Positions 24,707 to 33,040 of a stretch of DNA of 64,000 bases are shown here, piece by piece. The DNA comes from Bradyrhizobium sp. 132. Its GTDB lineage: Bacteria; Pseudomonadota; Alphaproteobacteria; Rhizobiales; Xanthobacteraceae. Positions within the stretch are counted from its first letter, which is position 1; the number at the start of each line of letters is the position of its first letter. The stretch lies in contig NZ_JADPKY010000094.1 in the NCBI RefSeq assembly GCF_023074185.1, positions 365,836 through 429,835 on the forward strand, given 5' to 3'. The position numbers and the translations under genes were made by a program. Below the pieces are notes generated by a model that saw only the letters and a program-made list of their open reading frames with translations, did no database searches and was not told the DNA's origin.

Positions 24707-25809
24707 CGGTTAATCCCCATTTTCGCGCCGCGATTTCCCCGATCGCTTGTGCCGGCGCTTGCTGCGATTTCCCCCCAGCGCACGGTCCATTGGCTGGTCG
24801 ACAGAAGAAGTGTCTCGAACATGTGTTGCGCACGTTCGCGCTCGGCAAAGGACAGCCGTGTGCCGCTGCGATTGGTGAGGATCGCAAGTGTGGTTGCCCA
24901 GTTCAGCCGTGACGCCCGACAGGCCATGACCAGCCCCTCGCAGTCGTCATCGGTCATGACGTGCTCGACAATCTCGATCGGAGCCGCCGACAGCACCGAC
25001 AGCGCCGTGAACAGGTTGGCGGTCTCGCCGCGGATCGCGAAGCGGTTCACCGTGGAATCGTTGAGCTTGCCGACGCGGTTAAGGGCGACGATCTCCGGCC
25101 GTGCACCCGCATAGTCGGCCGGACAGACGGGCTTGAGCGGAGCCGGTGCTGGAACCTGCGCGGGCGAAACTTCCGATGCATTGAGCTTGGCTGGCTTCGT
25201 CGGGCCGGGTGAGGCCGAGAGCAGCTTTCGCACGACCAGCTCGGGCGTGCCGGGCCGCAGCGCCAGCGCCTTCATGATCTCGCCGTCCTGCTCGGCCTTC
25301 GCGACCAGCGTGTCATAAGCCGCGTCGGAAAATTCGACCCCCGGGTTCTTGATCAGGGCAAGGCAGATCGAGCTGCCGCGCCTGATCAGCGCCTCGGTCA
25401 CGGCCGGCTCGATCGCGTTGCGGGCGGCGATCGCGCGTAGATGCCGCTCGCCACCGGAGGCTGCGACCACCACGAGGTCGGCTGCGGCGAGTGCCTGAGA
25501 TCTGAGCAGGACGGGACACGCCACGTCCGCATCGGCGTGCGAGGCGAGCCGCCGCAACGTCTCCGGCGGAGCCGCCTTGAGTTCGGCAAGCGCGGCACTG
25601 AGCTGAATCAGAGCAATGGCATCGACCCGTTCCGTCAAACGCAGCAGAACGCTGTCGACCACACCGCAGAGCAATTCCTGAGATCGGTCGCCGCTGCCAG
25701 TGAGCAACTGCACAATACCGGAAAGGATCCGTGCGCAGCGGTCCGGCGGACACGTTGCGACCGCATCTTCCAGTTCAACCAGAATATCAGCAGGCGAATT
25801 TGCCGTCAT
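24703..25809 (-). CDS. DUF2336 protein (HEAT-like helical)
   Basis: 368 residues, almost wholly helical. The N-half has repeated Leu/Ala-rich helices (LIQLSAALAELKAAPPETLRRLASHADADVACPVL...), like the HEAT-type repeats of DUF2336; then comes IAARNAIEPAVTEALIRRGS with the typical 'NPGVEFSDAAYDTLVAKAE' helix pair. A Pro/Ala linker (residues 200-230) leads to a second helical part. No enzyme motif. DUF2336 members often neighbour c-di-GMP genes in alphaproteobacteria. First gene of the operon with PilZ and HD-GYP. Confidence 0.85.
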   Translation of the reverse strand: MTANSPADILVELEDAVATCPPDRCARILSGIVQLLTGSGDRSQELLCGVVDSVLLRLTERVDAIALIQLSAALAELKAAPPETLRRLASHADADVACPVLLRSQALAAADLVVVAASGGERHLRAIAARNAIEPAVTEALIRRGSSICLALIKNPGVEFSDAAYDTLVAKAEQDGEIMKALALRPGTPELVVRKLLSASPGPTKPAKLNASEVSPAQVPAPAPLKPVCPADYAGARPEIVALNRVGKLNDSTVNRFAIRGETANLFTALSVLSAAPIEIVEHVMTDDDCEGLVMACRASRLNWATTLAILTNRSGTRLSFAERERAQHMFETLLLSTSQWTVRWGEIAASAGTSDRGNRGAKMGINR

Positions 25810-26112
25810 GGCAGGGGCCTGTATTCAAAATGAACTTCGACTAACCAATGACCTCCATTGTGCCCCACAGGCGTTAATTTGAAATTTAGACCTTGAGCGC
25901 CCGGGTATTGGTGCACCGCCGATACTGCCGGAAACGATATCGAAATTCGGCGAGGCTTGATCCGGCGACTTGTCCTTTCAACGGGACCCTCGCCAACTGA
26001 TCGAGACGGATTAAGATGATTCTTTCGGTCCAACGGGACGCCGAAAGGGGGAAACTCGAACCGGCATCGTCGCCGGGCGCGCGTCTGTTGCGACGCGACG
26101 TTTCGTATTGCC
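25810..26112. other. Divergent intergenic region between DUF2336 and AraC genes
   Basis: About 300 bp separates the divergent genes. The minus strand keeps a long open frame here (to 26414), but its composition is not protein-like and it runs through the AraC gene. The region must hold both promoters; no convincing -35/-10 pair or palindrome was identified. Confidence 0.5.
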
Positions 26113-27060
26113 ATGAACAGTGTTGATGACGCGCCCAGGTTGGCGCCAAAGATATTTCGTTTTTCCGACGTCGATGAATTTCGGAATGCCATACGCGGCC
26201 TGAATTTCGAGTTCACGCCCTTCGTACGGAGGATTTCGGCCGAGCAGACGATTCTGTCGCTGCCCGGCTGCGACGTGAATTTGACGCGCGCGTTTCCCCG
26301 CATCGTTGACGCACAGCTGGTCGAGAACTGCACCGCGATCGGGTTCACGATGGACGACCTCAACGTGCCCATCCGCTTCAATGGCTCACAGCGCGCCCGG
26401 CCGGTTATCGTCATCGGCAGCAGCGGCGCCGCTTACACCACCATCGAGGAGGTGCAGCGGCAAATTGCCTCGGTGGTGTTCAGGCCGGGGGTGATGGATC
26501 GCGGCTGGCCCCACGCAGCCTCGAGCTTCAAGATTTTTGAAACGCCCGTCGCGGGCCTGAACCGGCTGCGCAGCGTAGTTCGGGAGGTGCTGGCTGCCGC
26601 GTCGGAACCCGTCGGTGCAGCGGAGGTGCCGCTGAAGGGCGCAGCCATGAAGGAATCGCTGCTTGGAGCCGTCGATGACGCGTTCGACAGCGTTGTCCCC
26701 GCGCGATGGACCCTGCGTCCCAACGACGAGCGGAATTTCAAGATCTTTCGGAACATTCGCGCGCTTCTGTCCGACGACCTCTCGCAGCCGATCTACAGCG
26801 AGGAGATCGCGCGCAAGCTTAACCTGCCCGTGCGCACCATGCACGACGTCGTCCGCCGTTATCGCGGCATGAGCCTGCATCGCTATTTGCGCCTGCGCCG
26901 GCTGTGGCTGGTGCGCCAGCGGCTGCTCGCTGGCGCCGACAGCGTCAAGGCCGTGGCCCTGGCGTTCGGCTTCTGGCATCTCAGCGACTTCTCCAGAAGC
27001 TATCGCGATCAGTTCGGCGAGACGCCATCGCTAACGCTGGAGCGCGGCCGAGGCCGATAG
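26113..27060 (+). CDS. AraC-family transcriptional regulator
   Basis: 315 residues. The C-terminal 100 residues are an AraC-type double helix-turn-helix: EEIARKLNLPVRTMHDVVRRYRGMSLHRYLRLRRL, then AVALAFGFWHLSDFSRSYRDQFGETPS, the conserved second-HTH signature. The N-terminal 200 residues match the cupin-less sensor domain of the 'AraC N-terminal, EutR-like' kind (FTPFVRRISAEQTILSLPGCDVNLTRAF). The target is unknown. The adjacent FMN reductase starts 45 bp downstream and may be cotranscribed. Confidence 0.9.
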   Translation: MNSVDDAPRLAPKIFRFSDVDEFRNAIRGLNFEFTPFVRRISAEQTILSLPGCDVNLTRAFPRIVDAQLVENCTAIGFTMDDLNVPIRFNGSQRARPVIVIGSSGAAYTTIEEVQRQIASVVFRPGVMDRGWPHAASSFKIFETPVAGLNRLRSVVREVLAAASEPVGAAEVPLKGAAMKESLLGAVDDAFDSVVPARWTLRPNDERNFKIFRNIRALLSDDLSQPIYSEEIARKLNLPVRTMHDVVRRYRGMSLHRYLRLRRLWLVRQRLLAGADSVKAVALAFGFWHLSDFSRSYRDQFGETPSLTLERGRGR

Positions 27061-27105
27061 CGGGATAAATGGATTGGAGCTGTGCCTTCGTGCTAGACTG
27101 CGGCC

Positions 27106-27696
27106 ATGAGTAATCGCATCCTCGTCCTGTACGGTTCCTACCGTTCCGACCGCATGGGCATCCGCCTTGCGAATTTCGTCATCGATCGCCTGCGCGGCCG
27201 CGGCGACGACGTCGTGTTGATCGACGCCAAGGCGATCGGCCTGCCGATGCTCGATCGCATGTACAAGGAATATCCCAAGGGCGCAGCACCCGAGGCGCTG
27301 GAGAAGCTGGCCGGAGAGATCCGCGGCGCAGACGGTTTTGTCTTCGTTACCGGCGAATACAATTGGGGAATCCAGCCGGGGTTGAAGAACCTCACAGACC
27401 ATTTCCTCGAAGAGTGGTTCTGGCGTCCGGCCGCGATCGTCAGCTATTCCGCCGGCCGGCTGTCGGGTGCGCGCGCCTCGACCGCATGGCATGGCACGCT
27501 CTCGGAGATGGGCATGGTGGTGGTATCGAGCACCATCGGCGTCGGCCCGATCGCGCAGACGCTGTCGGAGGCGGGCGAACCGATCGGCGAGGGCGGCAAG
27601 GCGCTGGAACGCTCGTTCCCGCGCTTCGCCGACGATCTCGCATGGTGGATCGAGGCCGCCAAGGCGCAGCGGGCGCGCAAGGCGCCGCCGTATTGA
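27106..27696 (+). CDS. NADPH-dependent FMN reductase family protein
   Basis: 196 residues of flavodoxin-like fold: ILVLYGSYRSDRMGIRLANF forms the phosphate-binding loop at the N-terminus, FVFVTGEYNWGIQPGLKNLTDHF is the signature that contacts the flavin ring, and IVSYSAGRLSGARAS follows. Such enzymes reduce FMN or quinones with NADPH. GTGCTAGACTGCGGCC precedes the ATG, with no strong ribosome binding site. Converges with the chemoreceptor gene. Confidence 0.92.
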   Translation: MSNRILVLYGSYRSDRMGIRLANFVIDRLRGRGDDVVLIDAKAIGLPMLDRMYKEYPKGAAPEALEKLAGEIRGADGFVFVTGEYNWGIQPGLKNLTDHFLEEWFWRPAAIVSYSAGRLSGARASTAWHGTLSEMGMVVVSSTIGVGPIAQTLSEAGEPIGEGGKALERSFPRFADDLAWWIEAAKAQRARKAPPY

Positions 27697-27702
27697 ACGG
27701 CC

Positions 27703-29784
27703 TTACGCGGCCCTGACCTCGCCGAGGAAGCGGTCGAACTGTCCGGCGAGATCGCGTGACTGCGTCGACAGCTGCTCGGCGGCGCCCAGCACCTCCCTCG
27801 CGGCCGTGCCGGTGTCGTCGGCGGCGCGCTGCACGCCTGATATGTTGGTGTTGACCTCCTGGGTGCCGCGCGCGGCCTCCTGGACGCTGCGTGAAATCTC
27901 CTTGGTCGCCGAGCCCTGTTGCTCGATCGCGGCGGCAATCGCGGTGCCGATCTGGTCGATCTCGCCGATCACGTCGGCGACGTTGCGGATCGCCGCCACG
28001 GTCTCGTCGCTCGCGGCCTGGATCGCCGAAATCTGCTCGGAGATTTCGGTGGTGGCCTTGGCGGTCTGGCCCGCCAGCGACTTCACCTCGGACGCAACCA
28101 CCGCAAAGCCGCGGCCGGCGTCGCCGGCGCGTGCGGCCTCGATGGTGGCGTTCAGCGCCAGCAGATTGGTCTGCTCGGCGATGCTCTGAATCAGCGTGAC
28201 GACGTCGCCGATCTTCTGCGCGCCCTCGGCCAGCGAGCGCGCGGTGTCGCCGGTGCGGCGGGCGTTGTCGACGGCCCGGGCCGCGATCTCGGTGCTTTGT
28301 GCGACTTGACGGCCGATCTCCGCGATCGAGGAGGTCAGCTCTTCGGTGGCGCTGGCGACGGTCTGCACGTTGGTCGAGGTCTGCTCGGAGGCGGCGGCGA
28401 CGACCGCGGCCTGGCTGTTGGTCTGGGCCGCCGTCGTGGTCATCGACTGCGCCGTGCTCTCCATAGTGGATGAAGCGCGGGACAGGCCGCCGACAAGCTC
28501 GGTGACCTTGGTTTCGAACGCACGAGTGAGCCCGTCGAGCGCCTGTGCGCGGCGCATCTTGCCGTCGTTCTCGGTCTGCTTCTCCGCCGCGAGCCGGTCG
28601 GCCCGGATCATGTTGTCCTTGAACACTTGAACGGCGGCGGCCATCGCGCCGATTTCATCGGAGCGCTCCGCGCCGGGGATATCTTCCGCAACATCGCCGT
28701 CGGCAAGCCGCGACATCCGTGTTGTCAGGTTGACGATCGGGGCGCAGACGCGGCGGCGGACCATGACGATAAGGCCGGCGCTGGCGATCAGCACGGCGAG
28801 AAGGCCGATGAGAGCGACCGTGAAGCTGGTGCGCGCGGCTGAAGACGCACCGGTGAGGATCTGCTCCGCGTTGTCGTAAAAGGCATCGCGAACGCCGATG
28901 ATCGAGCCGAGCCCCTTTTGTGACGCCGCGTAATAGGTCTCGACGTCGTGCTCGTATTTGCCGCTGACGGCGCCGTCCTTGACGAGCTTGAGCTCGCGGC
29001 CGAACTCCTCGACGTAGCGCGAATTCATGGTTTCGAGCGCGCTGCCGACATTGGCCGGGGTCGCGGGATTGCCACGCAATTCCATCAGCGACATCACGAT
29101 CTGGTCGCTGCGGCCCTGCATGCGGGCAACGTCGGCCTTCTCGGCATCGGTGGCGACCTTCTTGCCGCCGACGAGGTTCTTGTGAACGCTGGCATTGAGA
29201 CCGCCGATGTCGCGCAGCGTCATGGCGATGTTGGCGTTGTTGGACTGGCGGTAGGCATCGCCATTGAGGATCGCCATGCGGCGCACCTGCTCGTTGAGCA
29301 GTGCGGTCACGCTGCCGTTGAGCACGGCGTTGTCGGCGACGATCTTCTTGGCGGCGTCCTTGCGCGCCTCCGCCGGCCCGGCGATCGCCTTGTCGATGGC
29401 CTCGCGCAGGGCGGTGAACTTCGCGTTGATGCCGTCGATATTGCCGCCGAGGGCGGTGCCGTCGTCGAACGGGCCGGGCAGCTCCTTGCGCAGCGCGTTC
29501 ATCCTGTCGCGGGCGCCGTCGGTCTGCTTGCGCAGCTTGCCTTGCTCAGCGAGTTGCGCCGGGTCGACCGTGGCAGGACCGTAGAGGATGTTGGTGGAGA
29601 AGCCGCGTTCGGGATTGAGATAGCGCGGGATGTCGCTGACGGCGCGGACGATCGCGAGCCGGCCCTGGGCTTCGGTGATCCGCTCGATTGTCTGGTACTT
29701 CGTCACGGCGACGTAGACGGCGAGGCCGCCGCCCACGGTCGAGAGCGAGACGATGGCGGTGGTCAGGAGCGTACCGATTTTCAT
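27703..29784 (-). CDS. Methyl-accepting chemotaxis protein
   Basis: 693 residues from the ATG at 29784 that directly starts the first membrane segment (about residues 4-26). A long helical periplasmic domain follows to 315, with ILYGPATVDPAQ near 66. A second membrane segment lies at 320-342, then HAMP (CAPIVNLTTRMSRLADGD) and the cytoplasmic signalling domain with the hairpin tip IQSIAEQTNLLALNATIEAARAGD near 585. There is no C-terminal CheR-tethering pentapeptide; it ends FDRFLGEVRAA. It senses an unknown periplasmic ligand for the Che pathway. No che genes are nearby. Confidence 0.95.
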   Translation of the reverse strand: MKIGTLLTTAIVSLSTVGGGLAVYVAVTKYQTIERITEAQGRLAIVRAVSDIPRYLNPERGFSTNILYGPATVDPAQLAEQGKLRKQTDGARDRMNALRKELPGPFDDGTALGGNIDGINAKFTALREAIDKAIAGPAEARKDAAKKIVADNAVLNGSVTALLNEQVRRMAILNGDAYRQSNNANIAMTLRDIGGLNASVHKNLVGGKKVATDAEKADVARMQGRSDQIVMSLMELRGNPATPANVGSALETMNSRYVEEFGRELKLVKDGAVSGKYEHDVETYYAASQKGLGSIIGVRDAFYDNAEQILTGASSAARTSFTVALIGLLAVLIASAGLIVMVRRRVCAPIVNLTTRMSRLADGDVAEDIPGAERSDEIGAMAAAVQVFKDNMIRADRLAAEKQTENDGKMRRAQALDGLTRAFETKVTELVGGLSRASSTMESTAQSMTTTAAQTNSQAAVVAAASEQTSTNVQTVASATEELTSSIAEIGRQVAQSTEIAARAVDNARRTGDTARSLAEGAQKIGDVVTLIQSIAEQTNLLALNATIEAARAGDAGRGFAVVASEVKSLAGQTAKATTEISEQISAIQAASDETVAAIRNVADVIGEIDQIGTAIAAAIEQQGSATKEISRSVQEAARGTQEVNTNISGVQRAADDTGTAAREVLGAAEQLSTQSRDLAGQFDRFLGEVRAA

Positions 29785-29873
29785 GATTCTGTCCGGCAAT
29801 TGGCGCGGGGGAATTATTTTGCACGAACAATAGGCAGGCGATGTTAATCCCGGGTTTACGCTCGTGGCCGCGG

Positions 29874-30314
29874 TCACCTGGCCTTTCGGTCAAGGGCGGC
29901 GAGGATCTCCAGCGTGGCGCCGTCGCGCTCGCCCGAAAAATAACGGGCGAGCGCCTGATCGAAAACAGGTTCGTCGGACACCGCGCCGAACAGCGTCATC
30001 GACGAGCGGAATTTGGCGTCGTCGGGCGCACCGAAGATGGCGTCGATGGTCCGCCCCTCGACGGCGAGCACGAGCCTCGTGCATTCGATCAGACGCGGAC
30101 CGAGGACGGGGTGGGCGAGGTAGGCCTTGGCCTCGGCGCGGGAGGCGATGGCGTAGCGCTGCGACATGGCGCTGAAGCCGAGGCCGGCGACCTGCGGGAA
30201 GACGAACCATATCCAGTGGCTCTGCTTTCGGCCCCGGGTCAGCTCCTCCTGGACGTCGCGAAAAACCGGGTCCTGGGCCCGGACGAAGCGCGTTAGATCG
30301 AAAGGATCGGTCAT
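29874..30314 (-). CDS. DUF1810 family protein
   Basis: 146 residues from the ATG at 30314. Family marks: DPFDLTRFVRAQDPVFRDVQ at the start, then GRKQSHWIWFVFPQ (the signature), GFSAMSQRYAIASRAEAKAYLAHPVLGPRL, and SMTLFGAVSDEPVFDQALARYFSGERD. It is cytoplasmic and probably a small helical enzyme-like fold of unknown function. It diverges from the transpeptidase-like gene; the promoter of that gene lies within 100 bp. Confidence 0.93.
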   Translation of the reverse strand: MTDPFDLTRFVRAQDPVFRDVQEELTRGRKQSHWIWFVFPQVAGLGFSAMSQRYAIASRAEAKAYLAHPVLGPRLIECTRLVLAVEGRTIDAIFGAPDDAKFRSSMTLFGAVSDEPVFDQALARYFSGERDGATLEILAALDRKAR

Positions 30315-30359
30315 TGGATACCCTGGGGGAGCCTTGGCGGCCGCGATTATGCCTAACTT

Positions 30360-30388
30360 TTGGCTCCCAATGTGGTAGCTGGTATAGA
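30360..30388 (+). promoter_or_regulatory. Predicted sigma-70 promoter of the transpeptidase-like gene
   Basis: TTGGCT at 30360-30365, a 17-bp spacer and TATAGA at 30383-30388 form a fair housekeeping promoter. It predicts a transcript start near 30395, exactly where a run of G-tracts begins. Confidence 0.45.
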
Positions 30389-30394
30389 ATCTCC

Positions 30395-30419
30395 GGGTGG
30401 GGGTGGGTCCCCCCGGGGG
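30395..30419 (+). other. G-quadruplex-capable G/C tract in the predicted 5' leader
   Basis: Four G-tracts (GGG, GGGGG, GGG, GGGGG) are separated by T, T and TCCCCCC, which fits the G3+N1-7 rule. The last two tracts can instead form a CCCCC/GGGGG hairpin. It lies at the predicted start of the transpeptidase-like mRNA, about 20 bp before its start codon. Confidence 0.55.
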
Positions 30420-30436
30420 TCGATTTTGGGGATCTG

Positions 30437-31459
30437 ATGGTTTCCGACCGCGCACAAGCCGAGGGGCTATTGTCGCGCCGCCGTATTGGGCGAGCCGAGA
30501 CGATACTGCTGTCTTTGGCCGCCGTCGCGCTGGCGCTGGGCGCTGCCGCCTGGGTCGCGGATATCGGCGATTCGGCCTCGCTGGCCACCGCCGCACTGCC
30601 GCCGGCCAATGCCCCTTCGTTCGATGATCGTTTCGCTTCCACATCTGGCAGTCCGCCCGCCCGCGAACTCGGCCTGCGGACGCTGGAGCTCTCCGCCTTG
30701 AATGCGGTCCAGCTCAAATTGCGCGACGCAAAGGCGATGCTCGCCCAGAAACTTCAGGGCGACGATTGGCGCGCGACCCTGACCGATGACGACAGGCACG
30801 TGGTCGACGAGACGAGGCCTTCGGAGCGGGCCGATGGTGGCGTCCCGATGCCGCGCTCGCGCCCGGCCCAGGCGGACTTCTCCGCCCAGATCGCCTCCAG
30901 TCAGGCCTTTGCGGATGCCAATCCCAGGATCGACAACCGCAACTTCTTCGAAAAATTCACCGACAAGATCAAGCTGGCCTCGCTGACGCCGGACAGCGGC
31001 CTGTTCGGCAAGGCGCCGGATCTCGCCGCCCTCGGCTACGATTCGCGGACCGCGGTCTATGACATCTCGGCCAAGGCGCTCTACCTGCCGAGCGGCATCG
31101 CGCTGGAGGCGCATTCGGGCATGGGCGCGCTGATGGACGACCCTCAGCATGTCGACCAGCGCATGGTCGGCGCGACCCCGCCCGCGACCTATGACCTGAA
31201 GCCGCGCGAGAAGCTGTTCCACGGCGTCCGCGCGCTGCGCTTGACCCCCGCGGAGGGCACCAGCGCGCTCGGCCGCGTCGGTCTTCTCACCCACAATTTC
31301 ATGCTCGGGCCGCGGGGCGACTCCAACGGCTGCGTTTCGATCAAGGACTATGATCGATTCATGAAGGCCTACGACAACGGCGAGTTCAACCGCCTGATCG
31401 TGGTGCCGCGCCTGAACGGATCGGCGACCGCCTCGCAGCGCGCGAGCACCGACTCCTGA
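30437..31459 (+). CDS. DUF2778 / Tlde1-type L,D-transpeptidase-like protein
   Basis: 340 residues from the ATG at 30437, with GGGGAT upstream. A membrane anchor lies at about 22-42 (ILLSLAAVALALGAAAWVADI). The C-terminal catalytic part (about 230-325) has LYLPSGIALEAHSGMG, GATPPATYDLKPREKLF, then HNFMLGPRGDSNGCVSIKDY, with the His and Cys of a Cys transpeptidase fold. Tlde1 (DUF2778) of Salmonella is a type VI effector with L,D-carboxypeptidase/transpeptidase activity on peptidoglycan. No type VI genes are here, so a resident cell-wall role is equally possible. Confidence 0.8.
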   Translation: MVSDRAQAEGLLSRRRIGRAETILLSLAAVALALGAAAWVADIGDSASLATAALPPANAPSFDDRFASTSGSPPARELGLRTLELSALNAVQLKLRDAKAMLAQKLQGDDWRATLTDDDRHVVDETRPSERADGGVPMPRSRPAQADFSAQIASSQAFADANPRIDNRNFFEKFTDKIKLASLTPDSGLFGKAPDLAALGYDSRTAVYDISAKALYLPSGIALEAHSGMGALMDDPQHVDQRMVGATPPATYDLKPREKLFHGVRALRLTPAEGTSALGRVGLLTHNFMLGPRGDSNGCVSIKDYDRFMKAYDNGEFNRLIVVPRLNGSATASQRASTDS

Positions 31460-31523
31460 TTGGCCTGCAACGGCGGGGCTGCCGTTTTCCCTTCATTAAG
31501 CCGTCATCGTCCAGAAGCAGCCC

Positions 31524-31781
31524 ATGAGTGATCCCCAAAATTCCGAGACCCCGCTGCGCACGACGTTCAAGATCAAGCTGAACGGCGACACGCTGGCGAT
31601 TGCGACCGTCGGCCAGGCCTATCAATTCCTCACCAACTTCAAATCGGTCGAGTGGATGGAATTTCGCTCGCTGCATGAAGACGCGGTCGCGGCGCTCGAA
31701 GGCGCCGCCGACAACGCCATGCTCGTAGTGCAGGCGACCAACGCCGTGCGCGCGCTGTTCGTGAGCGCGAAGCTGCTCTGA
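31524..31781 (+). CDS. DUF982 small protein
   Basis: 85 residues (MSDPQNSETPLRTTFKIKLN, then TLAIATVGQAYQFLTNFKSVEW and VAALEGAADNAMLVVQATNAVR). The VGQAYQFLTN-F and ALEGAADN pattern matches the DUF982 family, common in rhizobia and always small; function unknown. It follows the transpeptidase-like gene by 64 bp. A REP-like palindrome lies 12 bp after the stop. Confidence 0.75.
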   Translation: MSDPQNSETPLRTTFKIKLNGDTLAIATVGQAYQFLTNFKSVEWMEFRSLHEDAVAALEGAADNAMLVVQATNAVRALFVSAKLL

Positions 31782-31793
31782 GAGCAACACTGC

Positions 31794-31828
31794 GTAGCCT
31801 GGATTGCGTTACGCTCCATCCGGGCTAC
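31794..31828. repeat. REP-like palindrome after the DUF982 gene
   Basis: GTAGCCTGGAT and ATCCGGGCTAC form an 11-bp inverted repeat with one mismatch. The loop itself holds GCGT/ACGC. The sequence resembles a repeat often found between genes of Bradyrhizobium/Rhodopseudomonas (attribution from memory). Confidence 0.75.
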
Positions 31829-31927
31829 CGCTCACAACTTGAACTCCGCTATAGGAACAGGCAAGGGCCCGCGAAGGTCGTTGCTCCAGGCCGGTACATT
31901 CAAACATACTTCAGGGAGAGACCCATC

Positions 31928-33019
31928 ATGAAACGCCGTACATTCCTCAAGGGCGGCGCCGTCGCCGGTGCGACGACGCTGGTTGCCGCACCTGCAATTG
32001 CGCAAAGCGCGCCCGAGATCAAATGGCGCCTGACCTCGAGCTTCCCGAAGTCGCTCGACACCATCTACGGCACGGCGCAGACCTTTGCGAAATACGTCGC
32101 CGAAGCCACCGACAACAAATTCCAGATCCAGACTTTTGCGGCCGGCGAACTCGTCCCCGGCCTCCAGGCGCTCGATGCCGTCAGCGTCGCGTCCGTGGAG
32201 ATGGCACAGACCCCGCTCTATTTCTACATCGGCAAGGAGCCGGCGCTGGCTTATGCGACCGGCGCGCCGTTCGGCATGAACCATCGCCACCAGGAATCCT
32301 GGTGGGCGTTCGGCGGCGGCGCCGAGCTCACCAACGAGGCGCTGAAGCCGTTCAAGGCCCACGCCATTCTCTGCGGCAATTCCGGCACCCAGATGGGCGG
32401 CTGGTTCCGCAAGGAGATCAAGTCGGTCGACGATCTCAAGGGTCTGAAATTCCGCATCGCCGGCATGGGCGGTCATGTGCTGGCGCGCCTCGGCGTGGTC
32501 CCGCAGCAGATCGCGGGCGGCGACATCTATCCGGCGCTGGAGAAGGGCACGATCGACGCGGTCGAATTCGTCGGTCCCTATGACGACGAAAAGCTCGGTT
32601 TCCAGAAGGTCGCGAAATACTACTACTTCCCCGGCTGGTGGGAAGGGGGCGCCATGCTGCACATGATCGTCAACGACGAGAAGTGGGCTTCGCTGCCGAA
32701 GCAGTATCAGGCGATCGTCAACCAGGCGGCGTCAGCTGCGGGCGCCTGGATGCTCGAGAAATACGACAGCGTGAATCCGGCGGCGCTGAAGCGGCTGATC
32801 GCCAATGGCGCGGAGCTGAAGGCGTTTCCGCAGCCGGTGATGGAGGCCTGCTACACCGCGACCCAGGAGCATCTGAACGAGCTCGCCGCCAAGAGCGACC
32901 TGTTCAAGCGCACCAAGGAGAGCCACGACGCGTATATGAAGGAGCTGCTGTTCTACACGCAGATCGCGGAAAACTATTACGACAATTATCTGCTCGGCAA
33001 GATGCGCAACAAGACCTGA
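31928..33019 (+). CDS. TRAP transporter substrate-binding protein (DctP family)
   Basis: 363 residues. A Tat signal (MKRRTFLKGGAVAGATTLVAAPAIAQ) is followed by the DctP fold: IKWRLTSSFPKSLDTIYG, ALDAVSVASVEMAQTP, FRIAGMGGHVLARLGVVPQQIAGGDIYPALEKGTIDAVEFVGPYDD. The last run is typical of the subgroup that binds 2-oxo acids or lactate as a calcium or sodium complex. GGGAGAGACCCATC precedes the ATG. No DctQ/DctM membrane genes are adjacent, so the permease must be elsewhere or the protein is an orphan receptor. Confidence 0.93.
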   Translation: MKRRTFLKGGAVAGATTLVAAPAIAQSAPEIKWRLTSSFPKSLDTIYGTAQTFAKYVAEATDNKFQIQTFAAGELVPGLQALDAVSVASVEMAQTPLYFYIGKEPALAYATGAPFGMNHRHQESWWAFGGGAELTNEALKPFKAHAILCGNSGTQMGGWFRKEIKSVDDLKGLKFRIAGMGGHVLARLGVVPQQIAGGDIYPALEKGTIDAVEFVGPYDDEKLGFQKVAKYYYFPGWWEGGAMLHMIVNDEKWASLPKQYQAIVNQAASAAGAWMLEKYDSVNPAALKRLIANGAELKAFPQPVMEACYTATQEHLNELAAKSDLFKRTKESHDAYMKELLFYTQIAENYYDNYLLGKMRNKT

Positions 33020-33040
33020 TCGCAGGAGGGGGCGCGGTGC

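Noticed and set aside
25806..26414. Minus-strand open frame through the DUF2336/AraC gap
   Set aside because: Composition is not protein-like and it overlaps the AraC gene start.
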